64,000 nt of DNA from Artocarpus heterophyllus (Eukaryota; Streptophyta; Magnoliopsida; Rosales; Moraceae): assembly GCA_025403435.1 (NCBI GenBank), contig JAJQZP010000440.1, positions 124,001 through 188,000 on the forward strand, written 5' to 3'. The notes under the pieces are model-generated. The model was not told the DNA's origin, ran no database searches, and saw only the letters and a list, made by a program, of their open reading frames with translations. Shown here in pieces: positions 47,254 through 59,608 of this stretch; position 1 is the first letter of the stretch, and each line of letters begins with the position of its first letter. A program made the translations under genes and the position numbers.

Positions 47254-48334
47254 CTGTGTATATATATATCTGTATATCTCTCTATCTCTCTATTTTTTTC
47301 CCGAGCTATACTTGCATTGTTGTTCAATATCAATCTTTTGATTCTTATAGCTTTTTATTTTGGTTTCTATTTCTTTCTAGATCCTGAGAAAGCCGTCTGT
47401 GCTGTTACTGGTTTACCTGCCAAGTAAGAGCTCTTCTTATTTCTTTGTGGTACCATTTAATTAACTCTCCAAGAGTAAAACAGCATAATTATTTAGGATG
47501 TAAAGAGGATATGGAAAAAGTTGATTGTTACTTATCATCATCATCGTTAACTAGTTTCGCGTTTTCTTTCGAGACTTGCTAACAAGCATGCTATTAAGCA
47601 TGATCAATTCTTGGTTACATGTCCCTTTCTTTCCTTCTTTACACTAGGTGATGGTAAAACAGTAGACAAATTGCTTATATTGCCAATATTGAAATTGGTC
47701 TCCATGGATTATGTTTTATTGTCTTGGTTTATCCCACTTACACATCTGCTCAATGAATTCATTGATGTTGTAGGTACCGTGATCCAAAGACAGGGTTGCC
47801 TTATGCAACAATAGAAGCTTTTAAAATTTTACGCAAACGGTACGACTTTCTTGGCTTCCAAGTTCAAGTAGCTATGTTTTTTAACTGATTGGGGAATTTG
47901 CATGTCCAAATAAGCATTTACATATTTCCAATCATGTTAACAATTCGCATACTTCTAGATTTTGTATTATGTGTTGGACCACCAGCAGGCAGTCAACAGA
48001 ACACTTTGTAGCTTTACTGTTCGGTTACAATTTTATTTATATGTTCCGCATCATTAATTCTATTACAGTTAAATCTCAATGCACTGAATAAGAATGCCAA
48101 GTTGATTTTATCGACCCCCCCTCCCCTTTTATTGTGCTTTTCAGCTTTCAGGATGAAAATCATGGTGTCCGGAAGGACATGGACATGGGAAATCTATTTG
48201 ATTCACTTTCCGATAAAGGGTTTTTGGAAAGGCGAAGGAGATCAGTGATGCCACGTAGGAATGAAATATCATATTCCCGACAGTTTGCACGTTTCCGCAG
48301 AGTTCCATCTCTGGAGGATGAAGATTCCGATTAG
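45127..48334 (+). CDS. SWC2: SWR1 complex subunit 2 (YL1/VPS72 homologue)
   Basis: SWC2 is the H2A.Z-H2B-binding subunit of the nuclear SWR1 chromatin remodeller. The 11-exon model encodes 362 aa, close to the Arabidopsis protein. Exons: 45127-45194, 45283-45352, 45439-45510, 45889-45932, 46021-46291, 46571-46646, 46754-46873, 47013-47081, 47381-47423, 47774-47839, 48145-48334. Domain order: N-terminal YL1 with acidic stretches (EIEEDELFWNQD, then EEDDVNYEEEPEVADEFDTD), RRP-rich segment with a nine-Lys run ([11 protein letters not shown]), ERIVRKSTRTAV, the charged helix EIMNLRNLERVLAREEEVKK, and the C-terminal YL1_C domain (VCAVTGLPAKYRDPKTGLPY). Intron 5 uses a GC donor. The last exon ends with a basic then acidic tail, SLEDEDSD. 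Confidence 0.95.
46292..46570 (+). other. GC-AG intron 5 of SWC2
   Basis: The donor is ATGAGG|GCAAGT and the acceptor AATCAG. The join TMR-PIKRKKE continues the frame; no GT donor nearby does so. Confidence 0.83.
47205..47291 (+). repeat. Compound (CT)n(TA)n microsatellite in SWC2 intron 8
   Basis: CT repeats, then TA repeats, then mixed TCTG/TATA/CTCT units. Likely length-polymorphic. Confidence 0.9.
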
Positions 48335-50675
48335 CTTTCCCATGGTAATTCTTAAGGAATTTTTCTCTCTTTTTCATGTTTAACTATATTCCACTTTTGT
48401 TCACTGGCTCTTGCTCCTCTTATTAAAATGACTAATTCCTGCCACTGCTCTTCCATGGTGTAAGAATGTAGTTATTTAAAGATAGAACGGTGATATTCTA
48501 CGTTTATGAGCAGAAACCTGTACGCAGAGGTAAGAAGAGGGAGAAATGTACTACCATTAGAACAAAATGTAACAAAGCTCTGCAAAGAAGGCAAGTACGT
48601 TCGAAACTTCACGTTTGTGACAATCCTTGGAAAGTTTCAATTGAGCCGTGCAGGAAAATGCTGGTGATATTCTTTCCACCTCCAATTCTGATATGTATGA
48701 ACTTCTCCACAGCGGCATCGAGTTGCGAGTCGACCTGCCATCCAGATTGGAGACATGATAAAATGTGATGAAAGCAGTGTGTATGGTACAAGATATTCTT
48801 GGACTGCTAATTAATGCTTAGCTGACCCAAACATCACCCTTTGTTACATTTTATTGATGCTATTGATCTATTTTGTCAATCCCATTCTTCCTGTAGAAAA
48901 TGAAAAGATTAAATAGTACAATACCATTTGGGCAATAGCTTTTGAATTTGTGTGGGGCTAGGATGTTTGGCTTCTCAATTCAGGAGCTATGCTAAGCTGC
49001 TACTGACAAATTGCTGACCTTTCTTGACAAAACTTTAGGACTTTCAATATTTCAGTTTGGACCCCTAACTTACGATGTGCAACATACTCTTGCGGGATTA
49101 TTTTACTATGATGTCATTATGTACTACGCCTAAAATAATGATCTTTGGAGGACTTATCAACGATATTGTTGCACGATGCATATGCTTAAACACTACTAGC
49201 AAAAATAGGAAAGAAGGAAAAAAAAAAAAAAAAAAAGAGAGGAAGAAACACAATAGTGCCAATGCCGTTTAAGCCGATTACTATTTTTGCTTTGCGTTTT
49301 AGTTTTTGAAGCTCGAAAAGTAAATAGCATGTTTTAAAATATTTAAAATAAATTATATATTTACGGTGTAATAATTTATTTATTAATATTTGTATGGTTA
49401 AGTAACTTTTATTTAAGGTGTAATAATGCTATTTACTTTAAATATTTTTAAGTATCTTATTTATTTTAAAAAAAAAAGGTTAAAAGGCCCCTCTCTCTTT
49501 TAAACTTGTTAGTGGGATTGCATTTTTAACCTTTTTTTTTTTTTTTTTCAAAGCCCCATCCCACCAGAGCACATGATGTTACTAGACCAAAAATCCTAGG
49601 CCTAACAAAGTTCAATTGAAAGATTTTTATTGAAACAAACGTCAACTAGCTCAATTGAATTGCTAGATGAATGCAATTTCTATAGCAATTTTGACACACC
49701 AAAAACTTGGCCATAATGGATGCTTTAAATTTATAAATATTTAGACTGAAAACTTGTAGTGGGCATGGAGAAACATCATTTGAATAACACATAATTATTA
49801 ACTAATACATCACATAGAAAAAAAAGATTAAATTTCAAAATTATTTTTTATGCTTTATCATAAAATAATTCATAGAAATTAAGAAATTCAAAAATTACGG
49901 TAATTTTTTAAGAAATTCAAAAAATTTGTTGTAATTTTTTACACAAATATTTTAATTCATATAATTTTAAAATAAAAAATTATGGTAAATTTAAAAAAAT
50001 TGTGGTAATCTTTGATGCAAAAATATTCAACTACGTAACTTTATCATAAAGTTTTAAATATAGAGGCAAATGAAATTTTTAAAATAAATGATTATATTTT
50101 TTTAAATTATGTAAATGACCCCTCTTTATTAATTATAAAATCAAAATGATAAAAACTAACATGAAGATTTTGATGAAAGGGCAAAAAAAAAAACTAAATT
50201 GGACAAAAGGCCTCTTTTTTTTTGGAATAAAAAAAAACACGCTTTTTTATGCAAGTAAACTGTCTCAGTTTTTTTTAACAGAAAAAGAAAAATGACTGTA
50301 ACAGAATAAAGAATCTCAACGTGTTGAAAAAAAAAAAAACTGGAACCGTTTTGATGTCTAAAAAACCTTTTTTTTGATCCCAAAAACTGTAAAAAAAAAA
50401 CAGATCTATTTCTCAAAAAAAATTTTCCCCGAGACTAGTTATCAAAATGCCCCTAACAGGAAGATTTTTACTTATTAATTAGTTATAGTTTATTAGTAAT
50501 AAATTTTGATAAACTCAAGTTTATCGTTGATAAATTAAAATATATCAGTTATAAAAGCTTAATTTATCAACAATAAACCTTAGTAATTCATTGATGGACC
50601 CGTAAAATAACAAAACCTGACCAAAAAAAAAATCTCAAAGTCAAAATCCATTATTGACAACCATATCGGAGAACC
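48335..50675. other. SWC2 3' flank and AT-rich intergenic DNA
   Basis: The first few hundred bases probably contain the SWC2 3'UTR. From 49200 onward the sequence is dominated by A/T runs and AAATTTTT-type repeats with no supported gene. Confidence 0.5.
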
Positions 50676-51240
50676 CTAGCCTCGATCATAGCTCAGAGAA
50701 GAGGACAACACTAGCATTAACAGAGATCCTACAGTTGGAGGAGCTAAAGAGGGTATGATCACCTTTGTGTTTATCGGAGAAGAAGTCATCATCTCGGGTT
50801 CCAAATTTGGTAAGATGGAGAAATGGTAGTTGTCTCTAGCGGAGTGCGGTGACGGCAGAATTGAAAGAAGATCGGATAAGGAGGTTATGGTGGTGGTGGT
50901 GGTTGTTAGAGGCCGAGACGAGGTCGAGGCGGGAGATGAGGGATTTGAAGGAAGGTTCGCGGTCAATGAAAGAGGTGACAAGGAGGGTGTCCCGTTCTTG
51001 ATGATGCCTCAACAGGAGAAGAAGACGAGGGAGAGGGAGAGGGAGAGGAGGACGACGACATTGCCGGAGAAGGTGGTGCCAGCTTGCCTTAAGACCTATG
51101 CCGTATTCTAGAGGTTGCTTAGCTGTCGTTGGTGGTGGTGGTTGTCGCTCAAAAGTGCTACGCTAAGATAGAGCTGAGGGTTGGAAGAATGAAAATGTTG
51201 AAAAACTGAAAGTAACACAACCGGCTACATGTTGTACTAG
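50676..51240. other. GC-richer island of unknown nature
   Basis: Composition changes sharply from the AT-rich flanks, with GGTGGTGGTGG and GAGGGAGAGGGAGAGG runs. Open frames exist on both strands but are low-complexity (Thr/Ser/Pro or Arg/Glu) and match no family I know. It may be a relic gene fragment. Confidence 0.3.
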
Positions 51241-52234
51241 GTGACTTAAAAATTAAATAATGTAATAATTTTTAAAGATATTTAATCAATAAAAAAGTTT
51301 AATATTTATTTTATATATTAAATATATTATCTTTATATTTATTTATGTTGAATGTATGATAAACAAATAAAAGTTTGAGACTGTCAATCTAAACCATCAA
51401 AATCGTGCATATGATAGACAGATTATATAGAAGGCATGAATTTCAATGTGATAATCTAAATATATAAGGTTCGTAATCGAGAGAATAAAGTTGAGCATTT
51501 TATTCATGTTAACATTGTTATGTTGTCTACATCCTTGATGAGAGATGGCTTGTCTTGGTCATCAGAGTTGAAATCTGCGAGTAGAAACATTGGTGACTAT
51601 ATATTAGATTGAGAGTAAAGTTGAATTGATTTGATTAATAATTTCACTTATTTAAATTAATTCACTTTAATCAATCATACTTGTCGTATCTTAACGTAGG
51701 TGATGAAAATAGCAAATCTAAAGAGACGGGGAGGGAAGAAAAGAAAGAGAGAACTAGTTGAATTGATGGGAATATTATAAAAGCCAAGGACCCTGGCCCT
51801 GACTATTGCCCCTCTGCTATCCTGGATAATAACGCAGTTGTGAAGGATTCTAGTGCAATTCAAATACCCGAGACTCCAGTTTGTGCGGGTGTAACTGGAG
51901 GTGATTAAAGTTTCATTGGTGGTTGATCTACAAATTGCTAATGTATTGAAGGGATGGAGAGAGACCTGAATAACGAAGACAAGGAATCGGAGCATTGATA
52001 GCCAAGATAAATTGAATTGGAGAAGGTCAAGTCACGACAAAAAAATCAACTGGAAGAACTGAGAACCAAAATTTTGCATCACCTATAATCCAATTTATGC
52101 GGCTAAAAAAAAAATTTTGTTTTTCAATTTTCCGTTGCGAGTGTTTTTTTTTTTTCACACCAAAAATGGGGCATCCAACAAAGAGTCGCCTGATATTTTT
52201 GTTTTGAGGTTGACACTTGAAAAGAAGACACAAG
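51241..52234. other. AT-rich stretch without a recognised gene
   Basis: Contains tracts of TATTTATTTTATATATTAAATATATT and purine-rich GAAGAAAAGAAAGAGAG. A minus-strand frame at 51675-51995 has no recognisable domain. Confidence 0.4.
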
Positions 52235-52489
52235 TTATAAGTGAGAATTATTAAGGTTCTTGGCCGCTTGAATTCTTTCTATTTGTCTCCCTAGTAATTC
52301 ATTACGATCTTCATCAGCCAACTTGCTCCAAGTTCCAGTTTTGTCATCACGTTTTAGTCCGAGAGTCCATATGCAAATTTCAAAGCATATGGGATTGGAG
52401 ACTTGCATAATCTTAAGACAGCCAACTTGCATTTATCTCCACTCAGTTAAACACAGTTGTTCAAACACAAATTTTGTATTTCACTCGAT

Positions 52490-52769
52490 TCATTTGCCCC
52501 ATCCTGACAGGATGAGCAAGCAAACGACTGTAAAACATAATGCAGCAACGATTGAGACGACAAGAGCAAACGCATAGGCGAGATTCGGAGAGTTGAAAGA
52601 TCTCTGGATCTTCAGTCCCTTGTCAATTAAGGTGCTAATGCGGCTGCCCCAGCCACTCTGAACGGCCTCGTTATGTTGTTCCCCGTCCACTTCAAGATCA
52701 CAATCTGCAATCTCCGGGATAAGACGCTTAACAAGGGCCTGCACCTTCACTCGTATCCATGGCAAGTCC
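52490..52769 (-). pseudogene. Orphan exon-like frame with C-terminal membrane segment
   Basis: Read on the minus strand, an acceptor-like TAAATCAG is followed at once by an open frame of about 92 residues: WIRVKVQALVKRLIPEIADC, a charged middle, then a single hydrophobic segment (LAYAFALVVSIVAALCFTVV, continuing CLLILSGW) and a stop. There is no usable ATG at its start, so it looks like a last exon of a tail-anchored protein. I see no matching upstream exons; a second coding-like frame (DDKTGTWSKLADEDRNELLG) at about 52235-52360 is in the same orientation. Product not recognised; fragment or pseudogene more likely than a working gene. Confidence 0.3.
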
Positions 52770-52799
52770 CTGATTTACTTCTCACGCCCAAGGAAAACA

Positions 52800-53790
52800 G
52801 GGAATACCTTTAGGCACTCAAAAGGCATAATCAAGCATGTAAGATCGAAATGGCTGATCAAGAATGTAACTTCCAGAGGCCGAGAGAATACGTTATAGAT
52901 GAGATATTGATTAAGATATCAATAAAATTCAATAAGAAAAATGCTGTCATCATCACATATATGGCAACACATTGAGGTGTGCTTACTTCACATAAAAGGA
53001 AAAGCAAAGATAATGAGTGTTGCCCTTTCCCATTCAATCACGTAACAAAATTAGGAATGGTAATTTGACAGGTCCTAAGCAACACAAGCGATGAGAAATG
53101 GGATTTGCACCGTCTTGATATTAATTCTCAGTTAAAGGAAATGAATGACAAAATTACTTTGTCTTGATGATAACTTCACATGTTATAAGCAAATGATTAT
53201 TACATTGATAACATTGATTATTTATAACTTCACATTATTATTTACTTTGTCTTGATTATATAAGCAAATGATTATTTAATTTATGTAATAGGATATTTCA
53301 ATAATTACATTGATAAGATTCTTATGCTTAAGTTTAGTAAATACTACAAAGAGAATTAGATTGTTTCTTATTCTACAATCTAATATGTAAGTAAAGACTA
53401 GAAAGGAAATCAATGATTCCTATTATTATGTCTTTTTTCTTTCCAAGCTCATTAACTTTTTCATTACATTTTTACACGGTTTATTATATGCATGGTCTAA
53501 AACCGTTGATATCATGCATCCCAACAAACCATCCACAGACACTTACGAGATTATCATGGATTACGATAATGTCAAATTCAACTAATTAAAATAAAGTCAA
53601 ATTCATTACAAAGTGTCTAACAAACCTGAGATTAGCACTTAAAAGTTAGCATATTTCTTATTTCTTACCCCTAAAGAGTGGCTGCAGGATTTTTGCCACT
53701 ACTTTTTTCATAACCAAAGAATGCCATGCCAAAAAAGTGGTATAAGTAACTCCATCGAGCAAACCTGAATTCAGCTGATTTGCCATTTTT
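52800..53790. other. AT-rich intergenic stretch, no gene seen
   Basis: Scattered TTATTTATAACTTCACATTATTA-like imperfect repeats around 53150-53290 (TTTGTCTTGAT twice, ACATTGATAA several times). Nothing codes convincingly. Confidence 0.45.
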
Positions 53791-53799
53791 CAGACTAAA

Positions 53800-53937
53800 G
53801 GTTGGAAACGAGGTGTCGTTGATGTCGTTGTTTAAAGTCTTGATTCTGCACTTCAGTATCAAAGCATCTCTCCTACTCAGGAAATCAACAACACGTGTCT
53901 GTAATCTGTACTATAAACTGCTGTCGTTTTTTCGTTT

Positions 53938-53969
<32 letters not shown>

Positions 53970-54215
53970 CTCCGGGAGAACAACAACGTGTCGTCTTATT
54001 TCAGTTCACCATCTTTACCATTCACTTTAAAACGACACATCATATTTGAGGAATAAATCCCGTGTTGCCCTTTTATCGTTTAGCCGAAAACTACCAAAGT
54101 TAACCGTCGTTTATTTTACTATAAACTACACGTCGTTTAATTAAAACTTTTATTGTGTTTTTTTTACATGATTTTAATGTCGTTTCATTTTTACCAAGAA
54201 ACGACGTTTCCTCAC
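53800..54215. repeat. Palindromic AACGAC/GTCGTT motif cluster 5' of the Agenet locus
   Basis: Motif copies or halves at about 53814, 53930, 53988, 54031, 54103, 54130, 54179 and 54201 (AAACGACACATCAT, ACACGTCGTTTAAT, AAACGACGTTTCC). Confidence 0.55.
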
Positions 54216-54920
54216 CTCCCCTCCACTTCTTCCGAACAAATTTTCCTATTCATTAAAAAAAAAAATTATATTGCTATATTTTGTTTTTGAACTTATGACA
54301 CATTTTCAATTTATTCTTTCTGTTTTTTATTTTAATAAATTGCATTCGAAACTTATGAATTTGTAACAAATTGCCTTCTATTAATAGCAATCTTATTTTT
54401 TAATTAAAATTGATGTATAATTTTCACATAAATCGTTAATTAAAGATCTTAAAACTATCTTTTTGAATGTTAATCTATATGTATATTTATAATAAAGTTA
54501 ATTTAAAATTTTTTATTTTCATAATAATTTAGTTAAAAATAATATTTACACCATAAATTTTAATTAAAATGCACAAAAATAATTTGCTACGTGTTATAAA
54601 TTTAAGATCTCAATTATCAAAATTAAAAGTTCATAAAGCACGTTAAAAATATATAGGCAACAATGAGAGGAAAAAAAAAAAAAAAAAAAAAAAACAGACG
54701 CACACGCACATAAACAAATAGAAAAGTACGGTCCTTATGGCTCCTCTGTTTCAGTCTCTCCCTCTCTTTTCCCTTCGCTTGAGCTTCCCGTAGCCGTATA
54801 TTTATTTTCAATACGTTCTTCACTCACTCTAAATCTTCTTCAGTTTCAGATACAGCACAAGACCCAAAACGAAATCGCCTTTGCCGACAAAAACCCTAGA
54901 ACCTTACTCGAAAACCGGCC

Positions 54921-55556
54921 ATGCCCGTCGCGGGCGTTGGCGGCGAAGCCTCCTTAGAGGTCGGAGCACCGAAACAGTAAAATTTTGGGTGGCAAGTTAC
55001 CAAAAGTAAAAAACTTCGGGGCACCGGTCCTAAAACCCTTTAATTAGTCAGTTCCTTTGTCTTCATCTTGTTTGATTCATATGAATCGGTAACTGAGTAT
55101 TGAAAATTTGGGGTTGCAGAAGGTCTCAGTTTCTAGGGAAGCAGAGGCTAGAAAGAAGGAGGAACTAAGTGAAGGAACACTAGTCGAGGTACGCATCGAT
55201 GAAGTGAGATTTCGAGGTTCTTGGTATGCTGCAATGGGTAAAGACAAGTATTTGGTACACTTCAAAGGCCTGAGAGTGAGAACAGACGGTGATCAAGAGT
55301 TTCTGAAAGAGAGGGTTGATAAACAGAATATAAGACCTTACCCTCCAGAAGCTATCATTGTTGATGGTTTCAACTTGAATGAAGAAGTTGAAGCTTTCTA
55401 CAACGATGGGTGGTGGAAAGTGTGATCTGCAAGATTCTCAAGGGAGGAAGGTACGAAGTGTTCTTCAAGGAAACTGGTGAAGAAATGGTGTTTGAACATT
55501 GTGATTTGAGACCACATCAAGATTGGATCAATGAAATTTGGGTAACGGCTTCTTAG
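54921..55556 (+). pseudogene. Agenet/Tudor-domain gene (DUF724-like), frameshifted
   Basis: A possible first exon starts at ATG 54921 (MPVAGVGGEASLE) with a weak donor, joined to an exon beginning at 55120 after GGGTTGCAG. This reads KKEELSEGTLVEVRIDEVRF, then RGSWYAAMGKDKYLVHFKGL, a first Agenet repeat, and NLNEEVEAFYNDGWWKV, the start of a second. At 55420-55425 the frame closes with TGA, but the frame two bases on (from 55422) continues the expected second repeat (VICKILKGGRYEVFFKETGE, HCDLRPHQDWI) to a stop at 55554-55556. So a 1-base loss or 2-base gain breaks it. Agenet proteins bind methylated histones or RNA in the family. A short truncated product cannot be excluded. Confidence 0.7.
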
Positions 55557-56830
55557 GTAGTTATGTCCTCAAGACACTTTTTATTTTTGTTTTCCAAACG
55601 TTTCATTTTTGGATCTATTTATGCAAAGCTTTATATATTGGAGTTGGTTAGATTTTCTGCTGTTAGTGTTGGCAATCAGATTTCACAGTCGGAGATTTGC
55701 CGTGCCAGCTGCAGATAGGAGAACTTTACAGTTTTTCCTCGACTGAATTCCAATATCTGTTTTTTTTTGTATGGAAAATACCAATGTTGCTGACCTTTTT
55801 ATCTTATTTGCTATGCAAATTTAGGAAGTTTTTGCGGCCCTTGAAGAAAATGTAGATAGCATTTGCAGCATTGGAGAGGCCATATCACACTTCTTTTGTA
55901 GCACGCTGTTTTTGGCTGGAAGCTCTTCTTTTCATCTACGGGTTCCACTCAGCGGTTGCTGTTATCTTTTGTTCATATTTTTGGAGTCGTTAAATTTGTT
56001 TATAGACAAAATTATTGTAAATCAATTGTTTCCCAGTAAAGTGACATTGGCCCTTTTCAAATTGTCAATATCATTGGTTTGGTACGTTCCAGAAATGTTT
56101 TAGTAAGTTCTCCATGTCCATTAGTGGTGTTCATATGCCTTGTTCATGCTGATAATGGGGACATAGCATTCAACTGTTCCTTTTTTTTTTTTGGTTGAAT
56201 GGTCTATTCCTTTTCAAACCGAGAGGACAGTCAAGAGTTCAAAACACCCGGGGAACTCCAACTCTCAACAGTTAAAAACTTTTTATTTTAAATATTGAAT
56301 GTATTTTTCGTGATCATCAAATTCCATAACGGAAGACGAGACTTAAATGTGTTTCTTCTAATTCCATAGTTGGTTTGGGCTAAGCTTGTGCAAGTGCGTC
56401 AAGCCCCAGCAACTAATTCTTAAATCTCCCATCAAAAATTAAAACAAAGACATTTTACAGGGTCTAATCCTTTTCATTGCCTTTCATATGAACTACAGCA
56501 TTATCAAGGATGACCTTCAAACAGTTCGCAGACAGCAAGCCGTTACTAACTTATGGGTTTGCTACCTTAGGAGTTAAAAACATTCCATATCCAGTTTGCA
56601 AAAAGCCCCAAAAGCCAAAACTATTAAAAACAAAGAATGCTCAAGAACGCAATGAAGTTCAAATTGAACAAAAGCCATGAAACAACAACCGTTTAATATT
56701 CCTCAACTGACATAACAAACAATAAGATTGATGAAATTTAAACAGGTCCAGTAAATAGGTTCCAACTGAAACGCAAAATTTGCTAAACAAAATAGTTTTG
56801 AAAAGCTGCCTAAAAACAGATCCAAAATTC
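55557..56830. other. Flank between the Agenet locus and RPL13
   Basis: Probable 3' remnants of the Agenet locus up to about 55900, then AT-rich sequence; no further gene is supported. Confidence 0.4.
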
Positions 56831-56831
56831 T

Positions 56832-57977
56832 CTACTTCTTGTCTTCTTTCTCAGCCTCTGCCGCCTTCTTCAGCCTTGCACCCAAATGGCGTTTGTTCAT
56901 GCGCTCTAGTCTGAGCTTGTCATATGCCTTGAATGATTTCAACTCATTAGTAACCTTGACAAGCTCAACAGTTGGCTTCTCAAGAGCAATAGGCAAGAAC
57001 TCTCCCTGGACCTGGGTAGCATTGGCCAGTTCCTCCGGAGCAGAATCACCAGCCTAAAGCAAATGATCAAGGACGACACACATTAACATTCACTAAAACA
57101 AACCAAACTCAGTACAAGACGGCTAATAATCTTTACCTTGAATTTGCGTGCACGTCTTGGGAAAACAACCAATTTGGCCTTGTAAGTTTTCAGCCGTTGA
57201 ACATTACTTTGAAGGCTCTCCAAAGATCGGTTCTTGCGGCGATGGTCAACAGAAATTCCAATGGTTGGGGCAAGCTTCTTTGGGATTCCAGCTGCCTGAA
57301 AGATGAACATGATACATCAACATAAGAAGCTACTTGCAGATTGTATCAATCAACAACTCATAAAGATTCTTTGAACAAAATGAAGACCGGCCCAATATTT
57401 GATAACATGATAGGCAAAAGAATGACCAAAGTTCTTAACTTCCACATGGACAAAGACACAAAATCGATAAAAATTTCAAAAGCAAACAAAAAAAAACACA
57501 TTTAAGAAACTTAACACGTGTAACAAAGACGATTAAAAAAAAAACAACATCCAAATAAGATCAACTACATGGCAACAACCCACCTTCAATTCCTCAAGGG
57601 AAAAGCCCCTGCCAGCCCTGACTTTCATGTTATACTTCAAAGTTTGTCCATGAACCACCGGACGAAGAGGACCAGCGGTGGGTCTGGGGAAGATCTTCAC
57701 AGCCTTTTTCTGCCGAGCTGGTAATAATTGTAAAGAAAAAATTTATAATTATAAAAGCCAAAGCCATACACAATTGATTTCAACAAGTAGCTTCATATGA
57801 ATACAACCATCAGACTGTAAAAGTCAAAAAGCAGAACATCTCCAGAACAGGGTGGGAAGGTCGCTCACCAATTCTCCTTCGGGTCTTCCTTGCTGGCTGA
57901 TTGAACCATGTCTTGACATAGTTCTGCCAATGCTTCTTGAAGTGTCCATTAGGGATAACATTGTTGTGCTTAACCAT
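56832..57977 (-). CDS. RPL13: 60S ribosomal protein L13 (eL13)
   Basis: Cytosolic large-subunit ribosomal protein. Exons: 57977-57869, 57717-57584, 57295-57137, 57053-56832, giving 207 aa, the usual plant length. The start [20 protein letters not shown], the basic body ([20 protein letters not shown]) and the Lys-rich end ([10 protein letters not shown]) are typical and every splice join keeps frame. The ATG is seven bases after an acceptor (TTTTGCAG), with a matching GTAAGT donor at 58764-58759, so there is a ~780-base 5'UTR intron, common in plant ribosomal protein genes. Upstream are a telo-box and two TGGGCC motifs. Confidence 0.96.
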
Positions 57978-57984
57978 GGCTTAC

Positions 57985-58764
57985 CTGCAAAATACTGCAC
58001 GGGCAACAAATGAAACCGACATTAACGAAACTGCATTTTGCATATAGGAAGCCTCAATTGAAACAATGCTGACACAAGAAGGGGATTTTCAATGCAACGG
58101 AAGCCTTCAACTATGCTAAGCATTGATAAGAACTAAATTATTTTTTGTTCTCAAAACAACATCAAGTCTGAGATTCTATTAATTCCAAATATTTTCTAAA
58201 AATATTAATGAATCATATCATACAGAATCCAAATTCTCAATAATTAACGCTTCACTCAGCAAAAAGTTTAAGAACTATTGCAAAAAACCCCAACAAATCT
58301 GAGCTTCCAAGTTACAAAACTTCAATAAAAAATTTAAGCAAAGAAAAATAAATCAAACTCCGAATCAACTCGAGCAGTACAATTCAGATCATAATCCATA
58401 TCAAAGTTCAACAGAAAATCCTTAATCCATGTAAATTTTCCTTCTAACTTTCACCTCAGCCAAACAGAAAATGAACAAAACATACATAAAAATTCTAACA
58501 TTTGTGCATTAACACTATAAATCACTTCAGAAAAAAAAAAAAAGAAACGACATAGCAAGAAAAACATAAGAGATCCTCAAAGATTTTCAAAAGAAAGCAC
58601 ATGTTTAGGAGCAGAGAGAGAGGAAAAAAACACGAGAAATGGAAATAGATACCAAATCTGGAAAATTTCCGTTCAAATGTTTCGTGTTTTTTAGTTTGGC
58701 GTAGTTGTTTGTCTAGGGTTCAGAAGCTTTCACAGAAATGTAATGGAAGTGGAAAGAGACTTAC
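57985..58764 (-). other. 5'UTR intron of RPL13
   Basis: The donor GTAAGTCTC at 58764 and acceptor TTTTGCAG ending at 57985 on the minus strand. The interior is AT-rich with a stretch of short repeats and no coding frame. An AAACGACATAG half-motif lies at 58546. Confidence 0.7.
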
Positions 58765-58862
58765 AGGTCGCGGCGCAGAGCTAACGGAATGGAGAAAATA
58801 AACCCTACAACGAAGCCCCTTCGATTTTTACGACTAGACTGAAAATTACGTATTTATAGTAC

Positions 58863-58936
58863 AAACCCTAGCTTTCTTCTCAATTGGGCCGCAGCGTTGG
58901 AGGGCCTTCTGATCAGTTCACACAATTATCTGGGCC
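58863..58936 (-). promoter_or_regulatory. RPL13 promoter: telo-box and two site II motifs
   Basis: AAACCCTA at 58863-58870 and TGGGCC at 58885-58890 and 58931-58936, just upstream of the inferred 5'UTR exon (about 58765-58850). Telo-box plus site II (TCP-binding) is the known combination driving plant ribosomal protein genes in growing cells. Confidence 0.75.
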
Positions 58937-59458
58937 GATTCCCTAAAAGGGAAGTTACGTTAAATAACATTGTTAGTAAATAGGTAAAATTTTTTAAAGT
59001 GCAAAACATTTTTAAAATCACATGTTTTTTTTAAAATATTTAAATTTTTAATTTTACTTTTTGATTTTTCTTTTTTTTCTTCTTCTCTTTCTTTTTGTTT
59101 TGGTTTTTTATTATCTCAATATTGTTTCGTGTTTTTTTTACGTCGTTTAATGTCAAAATAAATTTTGTTTTGATCTATTTGGGATGTTTACTTATTATTG
59201 TTGTTCTTTAGTTTATTTATTTTTAATCCCAATGAATAATGGTCTAATTCTCTCATTCTTTCATTCTTTTACTATACAAGTTGGACCGACTGACCAAATT
59301 ATGGGTCATTTTGATAGTGGAATTGTTTTTCAATATTACCATATATATGAGAAAGTTTGATCGCGGTAAACTACATAGTCAAATTCTTTTTTGTGCGAGA
59401 GCATTTTCATATTCTAGTAATTTCACATAGATTAAAGCACAAAATTAAATTATATAGA

Positions 59459-59586
59459 CGAGTGAGGGCAGCCTAGTTGATTGTAAGCCCTTTCACCTCG
59501 ACTATAGGTTGAGAGTTTGAGTCACGCTCAGCTCCACGTAGTAGCATACCCCTCCCCTTTATCAAAAATAAATAAATAAATAAATA
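59459..59586 (+). mobile_element. tRNA-derived SINE
   Basis: A 128-bp unit with a Pol III box A-like AGCCTAGTTGATTG, a box B-like GAGAGTTTGAGTCACGC, the body CTCAGCTCCACGTAGTAGCA and a simple (AAATA)n tail. A 7-base target duplication ATATAGA flanks it (59452-59458, 59587-59593). The box B has drifted from GGTTCGAATC, so it is probably silent. Confidence 0.75.
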
Positions 59587-59608
59587 ATATAGAGAAAGAA
59601 TAATACTA

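Noticed and set aside
50676..51111. Possible gene with Thr/Ser-rich or Arg/Glu-rich product
   Set aside because: Simple-sequence composition on both strands, no splice structure or domain.
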